From the NCBI GenBank assembly GCA_904502025.1, contig CAJGDJ010000065.1, positions 1 to 6,169 of the forward strand: a stretch of 6,169 bases of DNA, in the 5' to 3' direction. The translations under genes were made by a program, and so were the position numbers. Each line of letters opens with the position of its first letter. The stretch's first letter is position 1. The stretch comes from an uncultured Muribaculaceae bacterium (GTDB lineage: Bacteria > Bacteroidota > Bacteroidia > Bacteroidales > Muribaculaceae). Below the pieces are notes generated by a model. It saw only the letters and a program-made list of their open reading frames with translations, was not told where the DNA came from and did not search any database. Positions 1 to 6,113 of the stretch are shown in pieces.

Positions 1-105
1 TATGCAAGTTATCTTAAGTGCTTCAAACCCTATTTTAACACCATATCAACGCATTAGTATGTGCTTGAGATATTTAATAGGCATCCAATCCATATTATGA
101 GGAGA

Positions 106-290
106 AACATATAAAAGTAGCCAAACTCTTTGTGCAATCAAGGAATTTGGCTACTTTTGTATCTGAGTTGTTTGACAAAGCAGAATGCAGAAGATTGGTG
201 CAATCTCAAAGTCGCCAAATCGTTACCAACAACTTTCTATCATAGCATTCGCTATTTGTGTATCAATCAGATACGGAATAATTGATTATC
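106..290 (-). ncRNA. Candidate structured small RNA, unidentified
   Basis: No convincing protein gene lies here, but the stretch is unusually rich in nested complementary segments. Segment 159-170 pairs with 264-274 (11 bp, one bulged base). Segment 175-179 pairs with 255-259, and 180-188 with 245-252 (8 bp, one bulge). Inside this rod, 192-197 pairs with 201-206 around a 3-base loop, and 208-212 pairs with 232-236. On the minus strand a -7 box (TATCTTTG, 296-303) lies just upstream, and the strong hairpin at 113-158 with a short T tract lies at the end. That gives a transcript of roughly 180 nt. A long rod with an open centre recalls 6S RNA in general shape, but I could not recognise any named family, so that is only a suggestion. 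The strand is inferred from the promoter and terminator. A folded remnant of a mobile element is the main alternative. Confidence 0.4.
113..158. terminator. Strong hairpin, probable (bidirectional) terminator
   Basis: AAAAGTAGCCAAA at 113-125 is perfectly complementary to 146-158. After one mismatch (126/145) the stem continues for six more pairs (127-132 with 139-144, one G-U on the plus strand) around a 6-base loop. The A4/T4 ends of the stem give a short T tract in both directions, so it could end a rightward gene from outside the window as well as the proposed leftward small RNA. The T tracts are short for a classical intrinsic terminator. Confidence 0.6.
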
Positions 291-311
291 CGGTGCAAAG
301 ATAATCAATTA
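279..311. repeat. Perfect 12-bp inverted repeat over a -7 box
   Basis: TAATTGATTATC at 279-290 is followed, after nine bases (CGGTGCAAA), by its exact reverse complement at 300-311. The repeat covers the putative minus-strand -7 element at 296-303, so it could be an operator or a hairpin near the 5' end of a transcript. No long T run follows on either strand, which argues against a plain terminator. Confidence 0.55.
296..303 (-). promoter_or_regulatory. Putative -7 box for the candidate small RNA
   Basis: On the minus strand the sequence reads TATCTTTG, an exact match to the Bacteroidetes -7 consensus TAnnTTTG. It would start a leftward transcript near position 289. I see no good TTTG at the expected -33 position, so this is a partial match only. 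Confidence 0.4.
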
Positions 312-358
312 ATAAAAATAAGGAGTTAAAAATAAAAAATTAAACGTTAATGGGTTAC

Positions 359-955
359 TTAAAATAATGTGAGTTGTGGGTCGAGGAGGCGGAATGATTG
401 ACGGTGCAGTGGAGAAGCTCCGTGTGTGGCAATGGCTGCCCGATGAGCTTTTGTAGGATAACCTTTATTGATATTCCAACCATATTGAGGATATTGCTCA
501 TGAAGCCTACACATACATTCATCACGATGTGTTTTAGCAAGAATTGACGCTGCTGCTATATTGCCAAATCGCCCATCTCCTTTCACAAACGTTTGCCATG
601 GTATATCCCCGTATGGCTTGAATCGATTGCCGTCAACAATGATTGCCCCCGGCACAATACTCAATGCGTCAATAGCACGATGCATTGCCAGTATCGAAGC
701 ATTGAGAATGTTTATTTTATCTATTTCTTGTTCCGAAACTATACCCACAGCCCATGCCACAGCCTCAGTTTCGATAATGGGACGTAACTTTTCTCTCTTA
801 GCCTCAGAGAGTTGTTTTGAATCGTTGAGCAAAGGGTGATGGAAATCATCGGGAAGAATTACAGCAGCCGCATAAACCGGACCGGCAAGGCACCCACGAC
901 CGGCCTCATCACAACCGGCCTCATATCGCCCTGATATATAGCAATTTGGTAGCAT
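359..955 (-). CDS. rnhB: Ribonuclease HII
   Basis: Cytoplasmic endonuclease that cuts the RNA strand of RNA-DNA hybrids and starts removal of misincorporated ribonucleotides and Okazaki primers. The 198 residues match the usual bacterial length. The N-terminal GCDEAGRG block supplies the catalytic pair Asp16 and Glu17 and the GRG loop (19-21) that senses the ribonucleotide 2'-hydroxyl. Asp108 (IIVDGNRF) and Asp145 (AKTHRDE) complete the DEDD metal site. Tyr166 in the GYPTKAH segment is the conserved substrate-stacking tyrosine. The ATG start leaves 15 residues before the first catalytic Asp, which is normal. A -7 box lies 31 bases upstream, and no Shine-Dalgarno is visible. It follows the receiver gene with a 122-base gap on the same strand. 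All key residues are present and the gene appears intact. Confidence 0.97.
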   Translation of the reverse strand: MLPNCYISGRYEAGCDEAGRGCLAGPVYAAAVILPDDFHHPLLNDSKQLSEAKREKLRPIIETEAVAWAVGIVSEQEIDKINILNASILAMHRAIDALSIVPGAIIVDGNRFKPYGDIPWQTFVKGDGRFGNIAAASILAKTHRDECMCRLHEQYPQYGWNINKGYPTKAHRAAIATHGASPLHRQSFRLLDPQLTLF

Positions 956-985
956 CTATAAACGTAATTATATCGTTTTATAGAA

Positions 986-993
986 CAAAGATA
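986..993 (-). promoter_or_regulatory. Putative -7 box of rnhB
   Basis: The minus strand reads TATCTTTG, matching TAnnTTTG. Transcription would begin near 979, giving a leader of about 25 bases before the rnhB ATG. No TTTG is found at the ideal -33 spacing; the nearest lies about 33 bases upstream. The match therefore rests on the -7 element and its position. Confidence 0.5.
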
Positions 994-1077
994 CTATATA
1001 ATCGACAATTAATATATCTAAACTGACAAATTAATAATGTAAAGTGTGATGTTTTCAACTCTTTGCATTATACATGT

Positions 1078-1464
1078 CTATTTTATAGAATGACGACGAA
1101 GGATAGATTGCACTCGTGCAACTAATTCTCGCACTGAAAAAGGTTTCATGATATATCCATCAACTCCCGATCTTAACCCATAAATCATATCACCCTCCAT
1201 TCCTCTTTCAGAACAGATTACAATAGGGATATGAGAAGTTTTTGGATTTTGCCTTACCTTTTCGGTAAACTCAATTCCACTCATTTCGCCCAACTTCACA
1301 TCAGCAATAATGATATCATATATTGATAACTCAAGTCGAAGTGCTTCTTCAGCACTATTCAATGTGTCAACTGAGTAACCTTCGTTTTCGAGATTAAATT
1401 TAATTAAGTCAAGGACTATTGGCTCGTCATCGATGGCAAGTATTTTCCCTTGGCAATTTGTCAT
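1078..1464 (-). CDS. Stand-alone response-regulator receiver domain
   Basis: A 128-residue CheY-like receiver with no output domain. The acidic pocket is Asp12-Asp13 (AIDDE), the phospho-acceptor is Asp55 (IIIADVKL), the switch Ser/Thr is Ser85 (PIVICSE), the aromatic switch is Tyr104, and the conserved lysine is Lys107 in MKPFS. All are present, so phosphorylation should work. The last helix (RELVARVQSILRR) closely resembles the end of OmpR/PhoB-family receivers, where a winged-helix DNA-binding domain normally follows. Here a TAG stop comes five residues later, and the 122 bases downstream hold no recognisable winged-helix remnant. It may signal by protein contact, like Spo0F or CheY, or it may be a shortened OmpR-type regulator. 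No histidine kinase is encoded in the window. It has its own promoter at 1486-1519, directly after the terminator of the phosphate symporter gene. Confidence 0.93.
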   Translation of the reverse strand: MTNCQGKILAIDDEPIVLDLIKFNLENEGYSVDTLNSAEEALRLELSIYDIIIADVKLGEMSGIEFTEKVRQNPKTSHIPIVICSERGMEGDMIYGLRSGVDGYIMKPFSVRELVARVQSILRRHSIK

Positions 1465-1485
1465 AGAAATGCGTTAACGATTGTT

Positions 1486-1519
1486 CAAATTTATTTTCCG
1501 GGGGCAAAAATATAACAAA
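1486..1519 (-). promoter_or_regulatory. Promoter of the receiver gene
   Basis: On the minus strand a TTTG (1516-1519) is followed after 22 bases by TAAATTTG (1486-1493), matching the Bacteroidetes -33/-7 pattern. Transcription would start near 1479, about 15 bases before the ATG at 1464. The -33 element lies in the lower stem and tail of the preceding terminator. Confidence 0.55.
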
Positions 1520-1550
1520 CGGCTACTATCGAAAATGATAGTAACCGTTT
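1505..1550 (-). terminator. Intrinsic terminator of the Na/Pi symporter gene
   Basis: Segments 1517-1530 and 1537-1550 form a 14-bp stem around a 6-base loop. In minus-strand RNA the single imperfect position is a G-U pair, whereas on the plus strand it is a C-A mismatch. The minus strand continues with a T-rich tail (GTTATATTTTTG). It begins 24 bases after the symporter stop codon, which is a typical position. Confidence 0.85.
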
Positions 1551-1573
1551 TGTGTTATCTTTGTACTCGCAAT

Positions 1574-3340
1574 TTAATCTTTATGCTTGCGAAACCATTC
1601 TTTGACAGTGTCAACAACATTTATAATATAGTCGCCGGTGCGTTCAAGGTCGCCAATAAGATCCATATAATAGATACCGGCTTGGTATTCGTAGTGTTGG
1701 TTGTTGATATTTTCGATATTTGCAATGCGTAACGAGTTACGTAGATTGTTGATTTCTCGCTCATGGTTGTAAGAAACAATAATATCTTCTTCGCGTACAT
1801 CTTCAAGGTCTTCTAATAGTAGCATCATATTTTTCATTGCCTTATTTACGTAGGCAAACATGTGATCTATATTTTCATATATTTCATTATTGAATGCTAC
1901 ATGTCCCTCTTGTTTGCGAGCAAGAATTTTAGCTACACCAAAACAACTATCGGCGATGCTTTCTATCTCAGAAATAATATTTAGCATTGCTGCAATACGT
2001 TGCTTACCTTGATTTGATAGGCGACCTTCGGCACAACGGTTGAGATAGTTGGCGATTTCTATTTCCATGCGGTCAGAAATCTCTTCATATTTTTCTAAAC
2101 GGGAATATAGTTTGTTAAATTCTTCGCTACCTTCTTTTGTGTGAACAAGAGTTTGAGCCATCTCCAACATGCGGTTAACGCGTTTTGCATACACTCCGAT
2201 TTCTTTCTCGGCTTGTGCCATATTCAATTCCGAAGCGGCAACACGACCACTCGAAATATATGTAAGTTGGAATTCATCATCACCTCTGTGCTTGCTTGGC
2301 ATGATTTTTTCCACAACTTTTACATATAATTCGGTCATCCATATCATTACCGATAAGTTAATGAGATTGAAGATGGTGTGGAATATAGAAAGACCAAACG
2401 AAGCCCAACCTGCCATGATTGCGATTTGAGCAGGATCGATACCATTAGATTTGTTGATATAATTATATAATTGAGTGGGATCGCCTTGCCCGAGTGATTC
2501 GGTAACCCACACTGTTAAGTCGGTAAATGGGATAAACAAAGCCAATGCCCACACAGTACCCAAAACGTTAAACATCAAGTGGCACAATGCAGCTCGTTTT
2601 GCAGCAAGATTAGCACCAAGAGAGGCTATGATAGGGGTAATTGTTGTCCCAATATTGCTGCCAAGAATCATAGCACAAGCAAGGTCGAAGGTAATCCAGC
2701 CTTTTGTACACATGATTAACACGATAGCAATTGCTGCCGATGATGATTGGATTATCATAGTAGCAACAATCCCAATTGCAACAAACAACAATACCGAAAC
2801 ATAACCCATGTCGGCATATTGAGTTAAGAAACCAAATATTTCAGGACTTGCTTTTAGGTCGGGAACGTTAGCTTCAATCCAGTCAAGACCAATAAATAAC
2901 ATTGCAAAACCTAAAATGATTTCGCCAATAGATTTTCTACGACTATGGCTTGAAAACAGGAGTGGAATACAGAAAGCAATAATAGGAATTGCATAAGCAC
3001 CTATATCAACCTTGAAACCAAATAATGTAATAATCCATGCAGTTGCAGTAGTACCCACATTGGCACCCATAATCACAGCCACAGATTGTGCCAATGTCAT
3101 CAATCCGGCACTCACGAAACTTACAACCATAACAGTTGAAGCCGAAGAACTTTGAATTAATGCTGTGATTGAAAAACCTGTGAGAGCTCCGGTAAAACGA
3201 TTGCGAGTCATGGCTCCCAAAATGTTGCGAAGACCGTTACCTGCGGCTTTTTGTAAACCTTCACTCATAAGCGTCATTCCATAAAGGAATAGCCCTACAG
3301 CTCCAAGCAACGTTAGAAAATCTAATAAACTATAATCCAT
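1574..3340 (-). CDS. Na+/phosphate symporter family protein with PhoU-like domain
   Basis: Inner-membrane protein of 588 residues, of the NptA/YjbB type, predicted to move inorganic phosphate with Na+. It has two inverted Na_Pi_cotrans repeats, each with the signature serine motif: QSSSAS at 63-68 and QSSSAA at 198-203. Each motif is followed by a GxNxGTT loop, at 92-98 (GANVGTT) and 227-233 (GSNIGTT). Hydrophobic segments fill residues 5-340. From about 360 to 588 the chain is charged and helical, with repeated Glu/Arg/Lys-rich stretches, and fits the PhoU-like helical bundle normally fused to this family in bacteria. Length and architecture are those of a full-length member. The ATG is preceded by a promoter at 3398-3428, and an intrinsic terminator follows. 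The direction of transport (uptake or export, as proposed for YjbB) cannot be read from the sequence. Confidence 0.93.
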   Translation of the reverse strand: MDYSLLDFLTLLGAVGLFLYGMTLMSEGLQKAAGNGLRNILGAMTRNRFTGALTGFSITALIQSSSASTVMVVSFVSAGLMTLAQSVAVIMGANVGTTATAWIITLFGFKVDIGAYAIPIIAFCIPLLFSSHSRRKSIGEIILGFAMLFIGLDWIEANVPDLKASPEIFGFLTQYADMGYVSVLLFVAIGIVATMIIQSSSAAIAIVLIMCTKGWITFDLACAMILGSNIGTTITPIIASLGANLAAKRAALCHLMFNVLGTVWALALFIPFTDLTVWVTESLGQGDPTQLYNYINKSNGIDPAQIAIMAGWASFGLSIFHTIFNLINLSVMIWMTELYVKVVEKIMPSKHRGDDEFQLTYISSGRVAASELNMAQAEKEIGVYAKRVNRMLEMAQTLVHTKEGSEEFNKLYSRLEKYEEISDRMEIEIANYLNRCAEGRLSNQGKQRIAAMLNIISEIESIADSCFGVAKILARKQEGHVAFNNEIYENIDHMFAYVNKAMKNMMLLLEDLEDVREEDIIVSYNHEREINNLRNSLRIANIENINNQHYEYQAGIYYMDLIGDLERTGDYIINVVDTVKEWFRKHKD

Positions 3341-3384
3341 TTGTTATAAAATTGAAATAATATTCTTTTACTATGATGACAAAA

Positions 3385-3404
3385 AACTTTGCCCACACAA
3401 AGTT
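3385..3404. repeat. 7-bp inverted repeat over the symporter start site
   Basis: AACTTTG (3385-3391) and CAAAGTT (3398-3404) are exact reverse complements, six bases apart. The right arm is the -7 box of the symporter promoter and the left arm falls near the expected start point. It could be an operator, or simply a by-product of the TTTG-rich promoter sequence. Confidence 0.35.
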
Positions 3405-3428
3405 ATAATATCTTTTGAAAAAACACAA
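3398..3428 (-). promoter_or_regulatory. Promoter of the Na/Pi symporter gene
   Basis: The minus strand reads TAACTTTG at 3398-3405, an exact TAnnTTTG match. It is preceded after a 20-base spacer by TTG (3426-3428, within ATTG) at the -33 position. Transcription would start near 3391, giving a leader of about 50 bases. Confidence 0.6.
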
Positions 3429-3709
3429 TATCACAATATGAATTTTTGAACTTTAATTTGAGGGTATATATAAATTATGAAACTGCCGTGTTTAATGATG
3501 TAAAAATAAGGACAATGAATTTATATAAGCAATACGCATTATAAATACGTCAACGATTAGGCAGTCCGCGTTTTTTTAGTTTTATTGGAAGAAAAAGTTA
3601 TTTTTTTATAAAAATGATGGTATTTCCGATTAATTTTTATAATTTAGTCAAATTAAAAATATCAAACCTCAACAATTATATAATTTATTAACCATAACAA
3701 ATACCATTT

Positions 3710-4612
3710 ATGAAAAAAATCTTTACTTCGGCATTTTTGTTATGTTCGGGAGTGATTGGATTTGCACAGCTGCTGAATGTGCAATCAATCGAAAAGGTTT
3801 CCCTTCCCGAAGGCATAACTATTAACTCTGCCACAATCAGCCCTAATGGCGAATTTTTTGTTATCGCTCAAAACGAGCAATCGGGTATTCATCGTTTCGA
3901 CCTCGCTTCTAAGTCGATTTCTACCATCTCTTTGACTGGTATTCCTCATGACTTGAAAATCTCTAACGATGGTTCTATTGTCGTATTCCGCGAACCTCGT
4001 ATAAACGAAAAACGCATGCGTCAAATTGCTCTCAAAGCATTTGATGTTAAACGTAGTACTGAAACAACTATCGCCCCATTCAGCCGCGACCTTCAAGGCT
4101 CAGCTATCATTAACAACAATGTTGTGGCTGTTAACTCTGACAAACTTACTGCTAAAAACCTCAACGGTGGTGAAGCTAAAGTTACAATGCCTGTAGCATC
4201 TATTCGCTATGGCCAACTTTGCATTGACGGCAATGTGATTTCTCCTAACGGAACTACTGGTAACAGTTATATGTGGCCATCAGTTTCACCCGATGGAACT
4301 CGAGTGCTTTACTACCTCGCATCAGCTGGTTGCTATGTAGCAAATATCGATGGTACTAACCCAGTGCGCCTCGGTGCAATCCACGCTCCTCGCTGGTATG
4401 ACAACAACACAGTAGTGGGTATGTATGACCGCGATAATGGACACGAAATTTATGCCTCACGCATCATCGCAATCTCGGCCGATGGTAAAGTGAAACAAGA
4501 CCTCACCGAAGATGCTTCATTGGCATTATTCCCATCAATAACTAATGCAGGTGATAAAATTTCATATACTACTCCTGCCGGCGAATTATTCATTATTAAC
4601 ATCACTCGATAA
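3710..4612 (+). CDS. Secreted TolB/WD40-like beta-propeller protein
   Basis: A 300-residue exported protein of unknown specific function. Residues 1-19 are a Sec signal peptide (KK, a hydrophobic core, then GFAQ) with cleavage likely before Gln20. Cys12 lies inside the core with no lipobox, so it is probably not a lipoprotein. The rest shows repeated propeller-blade signatures of the TolB/WD40 type: SPNGEF (44-49), SNDGS (85-89), SPDGTRVLYY (193-202), RWYDNNTVVGM (228-238) and TNAGDK with the following strands (279-296). Such propellers usually form binding platforms rather than enzymes. It lacks the sorting-like tail carried by its neighbour, so it is probably periplasmic. The amidase gene starts 12 bases after its stop, so the two are probably co-transcribed, and a role as partner or wall-binding factor of the amidase is a reasonable inference. 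Asn, Leu and Arg codons lean to AAC, CTC/CTT and CGC/CGT, as in the amidase. Confidence 0.85.
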   Translation: MKKIFTSAFLLCSGVIGFAQLLNVQSIEKVSLPEGITINSATISPNGEFFVIAQNEQSGIHRFDLASKSISTISLTGIPHDLKISNDGSIVVFREPRINEKRMRQIALKAFDVKRSTETTIAPFSRDLQGSAIINNNVVAVNSDKLTAKNLNGGEAKVTMPVASIRYGQLCIDGNVISPNGTTGNSYMWPSVSPDGTRVLYYLASAGCYVANIDGTNPVRLGAIHAPRWYDNNTVVGMYDRDNGHEIYASRIIAISADGKVKQDLTEDASLALFPSITNAGDKISYTTPAGELFIINITR

Positions 4613-4624
4613 AATTAAAGCGTT

Positions 4625-5929
4625 ATGAAACTCAATAAAATATTACTTGCAGCATCAATGGCGCTTTTGTCAGTAGGTGCTAATGCACAAGACTTCTTCC
4701 CCGAAGATGTGCGCATTTATATCAACCCTGGTCACGGCTCTTGGGGTGGCGCAAACAACCGTCATATGCCCACAATCGGACACTATCCTATTAGCGATGA
4801 AGATCCCGATACTACCGACTTCTTCGAGTCAAACACTAACCTCGAAAAAGGTCTTTCAATGCTCTATAAATTGATTGACTACGGTTGTCCATTTGACCCA
4901 ACTCTCAACCAAGAAAACGAGAACCCTAACCGCATTGGTGCTGCTCTAGATTTGAGCCAAGGTGTAGTTATGAGCCGCGTAAAATGTGGTCCATATCCAT
5001 TTGCTTGGGTAAATGGTGTTGACCCCGACTCTGACAACGATTTCAGCCGCAACTTAACTGAAATTGCTGAAGAGGTTGAAACTAACATGTTTGACGTAAT
5101 GGTGTCGATACACTCAAATGCTACAAACGCCGACGGTCAATACACCAACTATCTTGCGTTTTATTATCGCACTAACTGTGGTGCATCAGGTCCCGACTGT
5201 CAACTCCTTTGTAACACAGCTTGGAATCAACGCATTAAAGATCGCCACACTCAATGGAACTCTTATGACTTCCCTGTAGAAGAGGGCGATGCTAAAATCC
5301 TTACCGGTAACTACATCGTAATTGGTCACTCTGTGCCTGCTTATTTGGTTGAAGGTTATTTCCACACTTATCAACCAGCTCGCCACCGTGCTATGAATTT
5401 CGATGTTGACCGAGTAGAAGGTCATGACTATGCTCGTGGTGTTGCCGACTACTTTATGTGGGAAAAAGAAGAAACCGGAAACATTTATGGTATCGTGCGC
5501 GACGACACTAACCCTCTCGAACATGAATTGTATAACTATAACCCAAAAACTCCCGACAAATACGCTCCGCTTAACGAAGTAAATGTTACACTCAAAAAAG
5601 ATGGTGAAGTTGTAGATACTTATAAAACCGACATTAACTACAATGGAGCATTTGTATTTATGAATGTTGAAGCAGGAGATTATACAGTAGAATTTTCTCA
5701 CCCCGATTATGAATCAGGCGAACCTGTAGCAGTAACTGTAGAATCGGCTACTACATCTTATCCAACTGCATTCCTTTCTAAAGTATCGGGCATTAAAGAA
5801 ATCAATATCAACGAAAACGATACTCCTGCCACATACTACAACCTTCAAGGCTTAAAAGTAGCTAATCCTCAAGGAGGCATATTTATTAAGGTTCATGGCG
5901 AAAAAGCTGAAAAAACATACATTAAGTAA
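4625..5929 (+). CDS. Secreted N-acetylmuramoyl-L-alanine amidase with sorting-like tail
   Basis: A 434-residue exported zinc amidase predicted to cut the bond between muramic acid and the peptide stem of peptidoglycan. Residues 1-21 form a signal peptide (cleavage at ANA/Q). The catalytic domain (about 28-280) has Amidase_3 motifs: zinc ligands His37 (NPGHGSW), Glu68 (FFESNTNL) and His163 (VSIHSNA), and catalytic Glu243 (YLVEGYF). About 95 residues separate Glu68 from His163, longer than in compact amidases, and include the 88-140 insertion with the acidic DPDSDND run. Five cysteines (88, 121, 185, 192, 196) could form disulfides. Residues 285-383 look like a carboxypeptidase-regulatory-like beta-sandwich (GNIYGIV to VTVESA). 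The last 45 residues (YYNLQGLKV, NPQGGIFIK, KTYIK) resemble Bacteroidales C-terminal sorting tails of the type IX kind, suggesting surface or outer-membrane delivery. It is the second gene of the pair and is followed by a terminator. Confidence 0.93.
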   Translation: MKLNKILLAASMALLSVGANAQDFFPEDVRIYINPGHGSWGGANNRHMPTIGHYPISDEDPDTTDFFESNTNLEKGLSMLYKLIDYGCPFDPTLNQENENPNRIGAALDLSQGVVMSRVKCGPYPFAWVNGVDPDSDNDFSRNLTEIAEEVETNMFDVMVSIHSNATNADGQYTNYLAFYYRTNCGASGPDCQLLCNTAWNQRIKDRHTQWNSYDFPVEEGDAKILTGNYIVIGHSVPAYLVEGYFHTYQPARHRAMNFDVDRVEGHDYARGVADYFMWEKEETGNIYGIVRDDTNPLEHELYNYNPKTPDKYAPLNEVNVTLKKDGEVVDTYKTDINYNGAFVFMNVEAGDYTVEFSHPDYESGEPVAVTVESATTSYPTAFLSKVSGIKEININENDTPATYYNLQGLKVANPQGGIFIKVHGEKAEKTYIK

Positions 5930-5932
5930 TAT

Positions 5933-5993
5933 AATTACCCTCGGGTAGTTGTTGTGAAAGAGCACCTCATAGAGAGATGCTCTTTGTTTTTTT
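5933..5993 (+). terminator. Intrinsic terminator after the amidase
   Basis: The main hairpin pairs AAAGAGCA (5957-5964) with TGCTCTTT (5978-5985). After one mismatch, three more pairs form inside (5966-5968 with 5974-5976). Seven T follow at 5987-5993. A smaller 7-bp hairpin with a CTCG loop (5933-5939 with 5944-5950, one G-U) sits between the stop codon and the main stem. The T run is on the plus strand only, so this ends the propeller-amidase operon. Confidence 0.92.
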
Positions 5994-6021
5994 ATAATCT
6001 GACAACAATTATTGTTAATTA

Positions 6022-6057
6022 TTATTGGTGTCCGATAAAATGTGTACTTTTACCCAT
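6022..6057 (-). pseudogene. Truncated start of a transposase-like frame
   Basis: On the minus strand an ATG at 6055-6057 opens the frame MGKSTHFIGHQ followed by TAA at 6022-6024. From memory, transposases of IS4-like elements in Bacteroidales can begin with similar K-S-T-x-F-x-G-Q-P sequences, so this looks like the first codons of such a gene fused to the terminal repeat. An upstream in-frame ATG (6106-6108) would lengthen it to 28 codons, but the promoter position favours the shorter frame. Family assignment is tentative. Confidence 0.35.
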
Positions 6058-6080
6058 GGTTAAACTTGTTTGTGGTAAAA

Positions 6081-6113
6081 CAAAAGTAACCAAAAAGGAC
6101 TGATTCATGCAAA
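6081..6113 (-). promoter_or_regulatory. Outward promoter inside the mini-element
   Basis: On the minus strand TTTG (6110-6113) is followed after 21 bases by TACTTTTG (6081-6088), a full Bacteroidetes -33/-7 match. Transcription would start near 6074, about 17 bases before the ATG at 6057, and run leftward towards the 3' end of the amidase gene. Confidence 0.55.

Larger units (their letters stand above)
3341..3709. other. AT-rich divergent intergenic region
   Basis: These 369 bases separate the leftward symporter gene from the rightward propeller-amidase pair. The left end holds the symporter promoter. A distant 6-bp inverted repeat (ACTGCC 3482-3487, GGCAGT 3560-3565) is followed by CGCG and seven T at 3571-3577, but no strong local hairpin forms there. 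Only 8- to 9-codon ATG frames occur (3478-3504 and nearby). No clear -7/-33 pair for the rightward genes was found; TATAATTTA-like sequences near 3640 and 3680 are the nearest candidates. Confidence 0.6.

Noticed and set aside
2..100. Open frame on the plus strand (32 codons, ending TGA at 98-100) followed 12 bases later by the strong hairpin, possibly the 3' end of a gene from outside the window.
   Set aside because: Too short, no recognisable motif, and frame 1 is also open to the stop at 55-57. The window start prevents any test.
561..839. Plus-strand open frame of 92 codons opposite rnhB.
   Set aside because: Shadow of rnhB, whose catalytic residues are all present on the other strand. 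No motif or initiation signal.
956..1077. Possible lost winged-helix domain after the receiver stop codon.
   Set aside because: Reading through the TAG gives only 19 codons to the next stop, with no winged-helix signature, and the gap is far too short for the domain.
1481..1732. Plus-strand open frame of 83 codons across the symporter 3' end and its terminator.
   Set aside because: It reads through a terminator stem and through the PhoU-like coding region antisense, and its product resembles nothing.
2475..2804. Plus-strand open frame of 109 codons opposite the symporter.
   Set aside because: Antisense of a well-conserved membrane domain; a by-product of its codon use.
3482..3577. Terminator or attenuator ending at the T7 run.
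   Set aside because: Only 4+2 pairs form locally (3552-3555 with 3569-3572), and the 6-bp ACTGCC/GGCAGT pair is 72 bases apart.
5186..5701. Minus-strand open frame of 171 codons opposite the amidase.
   Set aside because: The amidase frame has full catalytic motifs. The antisense product is a Phe/Ile/Val-rich shadow with no motif.
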